Source: Leucobacter tenebrionis (GTDB lineage Bacteria > Actinomycetota > Actinomycetes > Actinomycetales > Microbacteriaceae). Taken from it: DNA of 64,000 nucleotides. Position numbers and translations under genes: made by a program. This document shows positions 34,748-42,537 of this stretch, piece by piece (the stretch's first letter is position 1; every line of letters starts with the position of its first letter). The notes beneath the pieces were generated by a model. The model searched no databases. It worked only from the letters and a program-made list of their open reading frames with translations, and had not been told where the DNA came from. The stretch lies in assembly GCF_019884725.1 (NCBI RefSeq), contig NZ_CP082322.1, forward strand, positions 2,418,001 to 2,482,000, in the 5' to 3' direction.

Positions 34748-35962
34748 CTACCCCCGGTTTCCGGATCCGTCGGATTCCGCGGTCGCCGTCCCCGCGATGA
34801 AATCCATGAGCACGCCGCGCGAGAAGCGGCCGTCGTGCAGGCGGCGAACGAACTCGGGCCCCTGCGCGGCGATCCGCCGATAGCGCTCGCGGCCATCGAT
34901 CGAGGCGATATCGCGCAGCACCTCCTCGACGCTGTCGAGGGTGGTCTCGGGGATCGGCAGCGGCATCCCGGCCTGTCGCTCGACCTCCTCGCGCACCTGC
35001 TCGCTCACGTGCGCGAGCACCACCCGGCCAGCGGCCATGGTCTCGCACGCGGCGACCCCGTAGTCTCCGACGCGGAACTGGTCGAGCACCACGTCGGCCT
35101 CCGCGAACACGCGCGGCATCTCGCTGTGGGGGATGCCCTCCAGCTCGACGTACTCGATCACGCCCTCGTCGTGCAGCTTGCGCGCCACCGGAGCGACGTG
35201 CGTGGTGCCCTTGAGCTTGGGATTGGTGGGGGCGTGCACGACCCTGATGCGATCCCGCACGAGCAGCGGCTCGTCGTTGGCCCAGCGATCGGGGTCGACG
35301 ATCACGCCGATGAGCTTCGCGGACGGCACGTCCTCGAGCAGGCCCGCCGTCGACACGAAAGTGGGCCGCTGCAGTCGTTCGAGCAGTTCGAGATTGCCGG
35401 CCGCGACGGGCTCGATGATGTCGACGGACTCCCAGACGCCGTCGCGGAACTGCGACCACGGCTCACGCGCCACGTGCGCCGACGGGAGCCGGATCTCGTT
35501 GCCGTGCCCGATCATGCCGACCGTCAGACCGCGGCTCTCGAGCAATTCGACCTGCTTCAGGATGTCTCCCTTGAAGAGGCCGCCGAGGACCGGCATGCAC
35601 GCCTCGAAGAACACGTGCGTGTAGTGGTTCGAGAGCGTCTCGACCATGTCCTTCTGCCACGCACGCGAGTGCTCGGCGGTGCGCCAGCTCATGGTGAAGT
35701 CGGCAGGATAGCCGAGCGGGTTGTTGCCCGAGTGCACGTAGTTCTTCGCCGAGACGAGGCCCGTCGACTCGAGCGCACGCGCCCACAGGTGCCCCTGGCC
35801 GGCGTAGTTGACCGGGCCGATGAGCACGCGGTACGGCTTCGCCGGGTCCGGAAGCGGGGTGGGCGGTGCCTTCACGCCGCGAGCACGGTCGACGGAGGTC
35901 GCGATCGTATCCTGCGCGATCTTGGGCATGGCGCGCCAGAGCCGTTCAGCTACCGGGTGCAT
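34748..35962 (-). CDS. Glycosyltransferase-like NYAGQG module protein, paralogue 2
   Basis: A 404-residue protein, cytoplasmic by sequence. It has VLIGPVNYAGQGHLWARALE near the N-terminus, GMIGHGNEIRLPSAHVARE in the middle, STAGLLEDVPSAKLIGVIV, then RVVHAPTNPKLKGTTHVAPV and ADVVLDQFRVGDYGVAACET followed by MAAGRVVLAHV. The last segment looks like the donor-binding loop of GT-B enzymes (GxxEAMAxGxPV). It is the most divergent of the three modules: the SARNM-FDVPGGF region reads SAKNYVHSGNNPLGYP. It overlaps the upstream paralogue by 17 nt and lies 1 nt from the downstream fusion gene. Confidence 0.72.
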   Translation of the reverse strand: MHPVAERLWRAMPKIAQDTIATSVDRARGVKAPPTPLPDPAKPYRVLIGPVNYAGQGHLWARALESTGLVSAKNYVHSGNNPLGYPADFTMSWRTAEHSRAWQKDMVETLSNHYTHVFFEACMPVLGGLFKGDILKQVELLESRGLTVGMIGHGNEIRLPSAHVAREPWSQFRDGVWESVDIIEPVAAGNLELLERLQRPTFVSTAGLLEDVPSAKLIGVIVDPDRWANDEPLLVRDRIRVVHAPTNPKLKGTTHVAPVARKLHDEGVIEYVELEGIPHSEMPRVFAEADVVLDQFRVGDYGVAACETMAAGRVVLAHVSEQVREEVERQAGMPLPIPETTLDSVEEVLRDIASIDGRERYRRIAAQGPEFVRRLHDGRFSRGVLMDFIAGTATAESDGSGNRG

Positions 35963-37205
35963 GATCCGTCTCCTCTCGTCCGGGGCGGGGATCCGCGGGT
36001 GCCCGCCCGCTCTGCGGCGCGATCCAGTGATCGAGCAGAGCGCGAGCCGCGCTCCGACCGTCGTGCAACTCGCGTACGAATCGCCGCCCCGCGAGGCGAT
36101 GCGGCTCCAGGTCCCGAACCTCGGCCAACGCTCGTAATTCGGCTTCCAGGGTATCCGGTGTCGCCTCGACGATCGGCAGATCCAGTCCGCTCGCCTCGCG
36201 CACCGCCGCCCTGGCCTGCTCGGATACGTGTCCCATCACCACGCAGCCCGCGGCCATCGCCTCGCACGCGACCACGCCGTAGGCGCCCAGCCGGAACTGG
36301 TCGAGCACCACGTCGGCCGCCGCGAGCCGGGCAGGCATCTCCGCGGAGGGCACACCCTGGATCAGGCTGAACTCGATCACGCCCTCCGCATGGAGCCGTT
36401 CGAGTATCGGAACGATCAGAGCGGTGCCCTTCACGGCGGCGATCGAGGGCGCGTGCACCACTCTCAACCGCCGACCCGGAGCGTCTTCCCTCCTCGGGGC
36501 GCTCCAGCGCTCCGGGTGGACCGCCACCGGGCACCACACGGCCTCGGGCAGATCGATCAACAGATCCGGGGTCGACACGAAGAGGGGCAGCCCGCTCGAG
36601 CGCAGGAGATCGATGTTGCGGGATGCCAGTGTTTCGGCTCGAGGCCAGTAGACGGAGGGATCGCGGAAGTAGGACCACTCGTTCGCCTCCATGTGGCGTG
36701 AGGGCAGCCGGACGTCGACGCCGTGCCCGAGGTAGGCCGTGCTCACGCCGCGCTCGAGCAGGGCCGCGACCTGCGCCGCCACCGATCGGCCGAACAAACG
36801 CCCGAAGGGAGGTTCCTCCGCCTCTACCAGCACGTGCGTCGCGCTCGCCGCCGCCTCCAGCTGCCGCCGCTGCCAGTCGGGATCGTTGTGGTAGGTGCCC
36901 ACGGGGACCACGAGATCGGCATCGAAGGAGAACCCGCCCGGCACATCGAACGCCATGTTCCTGGCCGAGATCGAGGCGTCAGCCGCTTCGAGCGCCGCCG
37001 CCCACGCCCGCCCCTGCCCCGAGTAGTTCACCGGAGCGATGAGCACTCTCGTGGGGCGGTCGTCGAAGGAGGTCGTCGGTACGCTCCCGATGGGAGCGGG
37101 CCGACCGAGGCGTTTCGCAGCGAGGCGACCGACGGCACTCTCAGGCGAGTCGGCGATGCGATCGATGATCGAATTCGCCCAGCGGGGCAGGGTGTTGCGG
37201 TTCAC
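35946..37205 (-). CDS. Glycosyltransferase-like NYAGQG module protein, paralogue 1
   Basis: A 419-residue protein. Its N-terminal helix MNRNTLPRWANSIIDRIADS is followed by RVLIAPVNYSGQGRAWAAAL, SARNMAFDVPGGFSFDADLV, AYLGHGVDVRLPSRHMEANE, STPDLLIDLPEAVWCPVAV, then ADVVLDQFRLGAYGVVACEA and MAAGCVVMGHV. It is the first gene of a three-gene operon of paralogues. The GTG at 37205 overlaps the stop of an upstream 12-codon ORF (GTGA) and has no clear ribosome binding site of its own. The substrate is unknown; the fold appears to be GT-B. Confidence 0.75.
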   Translation of the reverse strand: MNRNTLPRWANSIIDRIADSPESAVGRLAAKRLGRPAPIGSVPTTSFDDRPTRVLIAPVNYSGQGRAWAAALEAADASISARNMAFDVPGGFSFDADLVVPVGTYHNDPDWQRRQLEAAASATHVLVEAEEPPFGRLFGRSVAAQVAALLERGVSTAYLGHGVDVRLPSRHMEANEWSYFRDPSVYWPRAETLASRNIDLLRSSGLPLFVSTPDLLIDLPEAVWCPVAVHPERWSAPRREDAPGRRLRVVHAPSIAAVKGTALIVPILERLHAEGVIEFSLIQGVPSAEMPARLAAADVVLDQFRLGAYGVVACEAMAAGCVVMGHVSEQARAAVREASGLDLPIVEATPDTLEAELRALAEVRDLEPHRLAGRRFVRELHDGRSAARALLDHWIAPQSGRAPADPRPGREETDHAPGS

Positions 37206-37240
37206 GTTTCGAGTAGCCCCGCTCGGCCGGTGGTCAGCAT
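37202..37240 (-). CDS. Putative 12-codon leader ORF, translationally coupled
   Basis: ATG at 37240 begins MLTTGRAGLLET and stops at TGA 37204-37202, overlapping the GTG start of the NYAGQG paralogue 1 gene by two bases. TAGGAT at 37253-37248 ends 7 nt before the ATG, so the mRNA should be leaderless and ribosomes should load on this small ORF. The main gene has no ribosome site of its own, so re-initiation from the leader would explain its expression. The peptide is not rich in any single amino acid, so classic attenuation is unlikely. Confidence 0.5.
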   Translation of the reverse strand: MLTTGRAGLLET

Positions 37241-37247
37241 GCGGGCA

Positions 37248-37253
37248 ATCCTA
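37248..37253 (-). promoter_or_regulatory. -10 box of the NYAGQG operon
   Basis: TAGGAT on the minus strand, 7 nt before the ATG of the 12-codon leader. Only about 40 bp separate it from the plus-strand -10 box of the dehydrogenase gene, so both directions share one short control region. Confidence 0.55.
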
Positions 37254-37293
37254 TCCCGCCATGATGGGGCGGGGCGCACCCGGGGGAATCTCG

Positions 37294-37299
37294 TAAACT
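37294..37299 (+). promoter_or_regulatory. -10 box of the Gfo/Idh/MocA dehydrogenase gene
   Basis: TAAACT gives a transcript start near 37306 and a leader of about 50 nt that ends with the ribosome binding site TTAGGAG at 37345-37351. Confidence 0.5.
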
Positions 37300-37358
37300 G
37301 GTGTGGTTCGCGCCGCCCCGGCCGGGATGGCGCCGCTCTCGTCGTTAGGAGATGGCTC

Positions 37359-38312
37359 ATGGCTCAGCCGAACGTGGTGCTCTTCGGCGCCGGATCGATG
37401 GGGCGCAATCACGCCCGCATCATCTCGTCTTCGGCTCGGGCCAATCTGGTCGGGATCGTCGATCCCTTCGAGCAGAACGGACGGGCCGCGGCAGAGCAGT
37501 ACGGCGGCGAGTGGTTCCCCGAGGCCGGCGAGGCGCTGAAGCGGGCCGACGCCGCGGTGGTCGCAGCCTCGACCGAGTACCACTACGGCATCGCCAAGGA
37601 GATCCTCGACGCCGGTATCCCGGTGCTCATCGAGAAGCCGGTCTGCCCCTCGCTCGAGCAGACCGAAGAGATCCTCGCGACCGCCGAGCAGCGCGGAGTG
37701 CCGGTGCAGTGCGGTTTCCTCGAGCGCTACAACGCGGGGGTCATCGCAGCGCAGTCCCTCATCGAGGAGCCCGTCTACGTGCGGGCCGAGCGGCACTCGC
37801 CCTACTGGTCGCGCATCAAGACCGGCGTGGCGTGGGACGTGCTCGTGCACGACGCCGACCTCATCTCGCGCATGTTCGGATCGCAGACCCCCGACAAGGT
37901 CAATGCCGAACTCGGCTACTTCCACCCCGAGTCGGTCGAGGGCGCTGAAGACGTGATCGACATGACCCTGCGCTTCCCCGGCAACGGCATCGCCTCCGCC
38001 TCCGCCAGCCGCGTCGGGCAGCGCAAGGTGCGCAAGCTCACCATCCAGTCGCTCGACTCCATGGTCGAGGTCGACCTGCTGCTGCGCAGCGTCACCAAGT
38101 ACCGCCACACCAACATCGAGAGCACCAACGATCGCGCCGGTTTCAAGCAGATGACCGAGATCGAGGTGCCCGAGGTCTCGGGGCTCGAACCGCTCGCCGC
38201 GCAGTTCGAGTACTTCGTCGACCTCGTGGAGGGCGCGGTCGATGCCGATGACGAGCGCCGCAGCATCCTTCCCGCGCACCGCATCATCGCTTCGGCGCTG
38301 CAGCAGGGCTGA
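37359..38312 (+). CDS. Gfo/Idh/MocA sugar-nucleotide dehydrogenase (GnnA/WlbA-like)
   Basis: A 317-residue NAD(P)-dependent oxidoreductase. The dinucleotide-binding motif is VVLFGAGSMGRNHARII (residues 6-22). The family EKP motif occurs in PVLIEKPVCPSLEQTEEILA, and the catalytic His in DVLVHDADLISRMF. N-terminal GAGSMGRNHAR is typical of enzymes that oxidise C3 of UDP-GlcNAc or its uronic acid. In the same locus the DegT aminotransferase (26951) and the LpxA-like acyltransferase (23074) would act next. The ATG at 37359 is 7 nt after TTAGGAG. A myo-inositol dehydrogenase-type role is less likely from the context. Confidence 0.82.
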   Translation: MAQPNVVLFGAGSMGRNHARIISSSARANLVGIVDPFEQNGRAAAEQYGGEWFPEAGEALKRADAAVVAASTEYHYGIAKEILDAGIPVLIEKPVCPSLEQTEEILATAEQRGVPVQCGFLERYNAGVIAAQSLIEEPVYVRAERHSPYWSRIKTGVAWDVLVHDADLISRMFGSQTPDKVNAELGYFHPESVEGAEDVIDMTLRFPGNGIASASASRVGQRKVRKLTIQSLDSMVEVDLLLRSVTKYRHTNIESTNDRAGFKQMTEIEVPEVSGLEPLAAQFEYFVDLVEGAVDADDERRSILPAHRIIASALQQG

Positions 38313-38323
38313 CGGGCGCCGCC

Positions 38324-39226
38324 TCAGTTCGCGCGCACGAGCGTCAACGACTCCCAATCGGCCGGATCAGGAGCGGCGCTGTCGGTGATCATGAGCTTGC
38401 CGCCGTCGCCGAGTGCGAAGCCGTCGGCCTCGGAGAGCCGCATCGGGAGATTGACGGTGTCGATGGTGTCGCAGCTCATCTCGGTCATGCCGGAGGTCAG
38501 CTCCACCTCGATGACCCCGGGGATGAGCGCGGCTCCGTCGGCGCCGGCGGCTCCGCCGGCGTCCCCGTCAAAGACACCCCCGTTGTAGTCCTCGCTCGCG
38601 TGGGCTTTCCAGCTGCCTGCAGCGCTGTTGCAGCCGTCCGAGCCTGTCCAGGTGCCGTCTTCGCGGAGTTCGACGAAGGAGTCGCCGGTGCTCCGCTCGT
38701 CCTCGGTGACCCATCGGCCCGCAAGGGAGATGCTCCCGGCGCGCGCCCGCACCAGTTCGAAAGCGGTGCCCTCGCCGTCGATGAGTCTGAGTTCTCCGTC
38801 TCCGAGCTCGGCCGATTCCGCCGCCCATACCGCGCTCGGGATCGGCACGTTGTCGCACCCGATCTGGGTGAGCACACCGCCGTCGCTCGTGCGGAAATCT
38901 CCCTCGGCGGTGACCGCCCACGTGCCGTTCGCGCGGTTGCAGCCGTCGGAGGCGAACCACAGCCCGTACTCCGTGAACTCGACGAACGCGTCCTGATTGG
39001 CGGGCGGCGGAGCCTGCCACCGGCCGAGGAACGCCTCGTCCGTGTCATCGGAGTGCGCGGGATCCTTCCGCGGCTCCTCCGGCGGTTGATGACCGGAGTC
39101 GTCCACGTGGACCGGCCTCTGCGGATCCCGATCCGGCTCGGTGAGCAGGTAGGCTCCTCCGACAGCGGCGAAGGCGATGAGCCCCGCCGCGAGCATCCCG
39201 ACCGTGTGCTTGAACGTATCCGACAT
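38324..39226 (-). CDS. Membrane-anchored protein with two META/HslJ-like domains
   Basis: A 300-residue protein with one N-terminal membrane helix (residues about 9-30), an acidic Pro-rich linker and two similar domains. Each has the META-type core: FTEYGLWFASDGCNRANGTW with GGVLTQIGCDN in the first, ELREDGTWTGSDGCNSAAGS with TEMSCDTID in the second. The paired Cys residues in each domain may form disulfides outside the cell. The ATG at 39226 is preceded by AGGGAGGC. META domains occur in heat-shock HslJ and in secreted proteins; the function here is unknown. Confidence 0.78.
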   Translation of the reverse strand: MSDTFKHTVGMLAAGLIAFAAVGGAYLLTEPDRDPQRPVHVDDSGHQPPEEPRKDPAHSDDTDEAFLGRWQAPPPANQDAFVEFTEYGLWFASDGCNRANGTWAVTAEGDFRTSDGGVLTQIGCDNVPIPSAVWAAESAELGDGELRLIDGEGTAFELVRARAGSISLAGRWVTEDERSTGDSFVELREDGTWTGSDGCNSAAGSWKAHASEDYNGGVFDGDAGGAAGADGAALIPGVIEVELTSGMTEMSCDTIDTVNLPMRLSEADGFALGDGGKLMITDSAAPDPADWESLTLVRAN

Positions 39227-39451
39227 GATGCCTCCCTGCATGCCGGGCGGCTGCGGTGCCGCCGCGGCAGTCGCGCTACCACCCCAGCATACGTGGGGTT
39301 CGCGCCCGGTCTCGGCCCGGACTCGGCCCAGTCTCCGCTCGGTCTCGGACCTCGGTCGGCCCGGTCCGCCGTCGAGCCGGCCCGAAAGTATCGAGCCGGC
39401 CTGGGATTCACGTGAAATATGGGCTGACTCGATACAAAGGGGTCGTCTCGG
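39227..39451. repeat. Gene-free stretch with degenerate GGTCTCGGCCC repeats and a GTATCGAGCC palindrome
   Basis: About 225 bp. From 39310 to 39370 the units CGGTCTCGG, CGGACTCGG and CGGTCGGCC recur imperfectly. From 39386 to 39437 GTATCGAGCC and GGGCTGACTCGATAC form an imperfect palindrome; the half GGCTCGATACAA occurs again at 59889-59900. I see no gene. It lies between the start of the META gene and the end of the LicD-methyltransferase gene on the minus strand. Confidence 0.5.
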
Positions 39452-41338
39452 TCAGGTGCCGCTGGGCTGGGGGCCGGTGCTGGGCTCGCCGCGCTCGGGC
39501 CGCGCCGCCCCCGGGGTCTGTCGAGCCTCCGACCCCGGGGCCTGCCGAGGTGCCGACCCCGGCGCCGCCCCCGGCGTGAGCGTCTGCTCGGCGAGGTCGA
39601 TGAGCTCGGCCACGCGCAGGTTGTCGCGACGCACCTCCTCGAGCTCGTTCTCGAGTTCGGTGACGCGGGCCCGAAGCGTCTCGACCTCGGCGCGTGTGCT
39701 GCTCTGACCCGCCCGCAACAGGATTCGTTTGAGCCGCTGTTTCATGGAGAGGTCCTTTCGCGGGTATGGGGCGTCGGCGAGCCTGAAGACGGCCCCGTAG
39801 GGTTTGCGACCGCGTTCCTCGGGCCGACTATCGCCGGTAACGCGTTCATCGAGATCGACGATATCCACGGCCATGCCGAGTTCTCGTGCATCCAGGCGCA
39901 GCAGGAACTTGTCGAGATGCCAGGTGGTCGGATCGGCCTCGTCGATCCGCGCGGCGGGAGCTCCGTTGCAGACCGCGTACACGCGCCCTCCCGAACGGAG
40001 CGCCATGCGGAACATGCGCAGCGCGATGGGCCTCGCCAGGTGCCCGACCTGGTCGAGGAGGTGGTTGGAAACGATGTCGAAGGGCCCGTCGACCCCGAGC
40101 CGAGCGGGCAGCGTCAGCGAGAAGAGACGGTAGAGGTTGATGTGCGCCACCTCGATGTTGGGTGCGGTCTGCACTCGCGCGACCGTGCGCTGGGCGGCTA
40201 CCGAGTAGTCGGCGGCGATGATCCGCGTTCCCGGGTGCCCCGAGGCCAGACGGCCTGCCAGTCTGCCGCCGCCGCTCCCCAGATCGAACACGGTGCCGCT
40301 CTCGAACGGCTGCCCCGCGAGCCACGCCACTCCCGATTCCCAGACCTCGTCCTGCGCGACGGCCTCGGGTCGCTCGTAGCGCTCGTCCCAGAACTCGCGC
40401 AGCAGGTTGAAGCCCCCGAACCAGGCGTCGAAGCGCCGCCTCGTGTCGGGAGGAGTCTCGAGGCGGTAGCCGGGGATCGGGGTGCGCCAGTTCTCGTCGT
40501 AGTTGATGGTGAGCCAGCGGTCGACGTCGGCTGGGGCCGGGAAGTCGACGCCCTCGAGTGTGACCGTGCCGAAGGGGAGCATCTGCTCCCGGCGCATCTC
40601 GCCGCGCACGTGGAAGGGCTGGTTGATGCGGCCGTCGTCGGTGAAGAACGCCGAGAACACGTCGATGTAGTGCTGGATCGACCCCGTCGCGCTGCGGAAG
40701 ATGAGCTGCATGTGCGTGGCGCTGTGGCGCCTGATCTCGTACCCGAGCTCCTCGAGGCGGTGGCCCAGCCTGAAGGCCTCGGCGGCGACGTCGGCGGGGG
40801 CCGTGAACCGGGAGAGGTATGCGATGTCGGCGTCGTCGTCGTGCGGCAGCAGCGATCCCGTTCTCACCGCGCCGAGCAGCGTGCCGCCGACCACGAACGG
40901 CTCGAAGCCGAGTCCGCGCAGCTGCTCGACGATCAGGGCGGACCGCTCGACGATGAGCCGCCTCGTCGAGTCGTCCATGGCTTCGAGCGCGACGCCGAGT
41001 CGGCCCCACTTGTTCAGCATGAGCGGCACGCCGTCATCGTTCTGCACCCTCACGCGGTCTTCACGCCCGTCGAACGAGACGCCCCCGTCGAGCAGCACCT
41101 CTCCCGATGCGGAGTCGACGACGCTGACGTGCGTGCGGCCCGTCAGGAACGGACGCAGCGGCTCGGGCCACGGCAGACGGAGCTCGTGTTCGGCCGGGTC
41201 CTTCTCGAGCTCGCGCACATCGATCGACCAGATCCGCTTCTCGTCGAAGAGCACATCGACGGAGGCCGTGCCCCGAGGGATCCCGGTGAGCACGAGGGCG
41301 TCGGCGCTGGCGAGGGAGGGGGGCGAAGTCATAGGCAT
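39452..41338 (-). CDS. LicD-like nucleotidyltransferase fused to a SAM methyltransferase
   Basis: A 628-residue multidomain protein. Residues about 1-95 are a beta-rich segment. Residues about 130-280 are a LicD/Fukutin-type domain: FVVGGTLLGAVRTGSLLPHD followed by DDADIAYLS, with the metal-binding acids. Residues about 345-500 are a class I methyltransferase, with VFDLGSGGGRLAGRLAS binding SAM and FDIVSNHLLDQVGHL. A coiled coil follows (TLRARVTELENELEEVRRDN), then a repetitive Pro/Gly/Ala tail with PGSAPRQAPGS-type units. LicD enzymes attach phosphocholine or similar groups to glycans. MPMTS gives two possible starts, 41338 or 41332. Confidence 0.8.
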   Translation of the reverse strand: MPMTSPPSLASADALVLTGIPRGTASVDVLFDEKRIWSIDVRELEKDPAEHELRLPWPEPLRPFLTGRTHVSVVDSASGEVLLDGGVSFDGREDRVRVQNDDGVPLMLNKWGRLGVALEAMDDSTRRLIVERSALIVEQLRGLGFEPFVVGGTLLGAVRTGSLLPHDDDADIAYLSRFTAPADVAAEAFRLGHRLEELGYEIRRHSATHMQLIFRSATGSIQHYIDVFSAFFTDDGRINQPFHVRGEMRREQMLPFGTVTLEGVDFPAPADVDRWLTINYDENWRTPIPGYRLETPPDTRRRFDAWFGGFNLLREFWDERYERPEAVAQDEVWESGVAWLAGQPFESGTVFDLGSGGGRLAGRLASGHPGTRIIAADYSVAAQRTVARVQTAPNIEVAHINLYRLFSLTLPARLGVDGPFDIVSNHLLDQVGHLARPIALRMFRMALRSGGRVYAVCNGAPAARIDEADPTTWHLDKFLLRLDARELGMAVDIVDLDERVTGDSRPEERGRKPYGAVFRLADAPYPRKDLSMKQRLKRILLRAGQSSTRAEVETLRARVTELENELEEVRRDNLRVAELIDLAEQTLTPGAAPGSAPRQAPGSEARQTPGAARPERGEPSTGPQPSGT

Positions 41339-41357
41339 ATGCGTGGGGATTGGATCA

Positions 41358-42522
<1,165 letters not shown>

Positions 42523-42537
42523 GCGGCCGCGGCGCGG

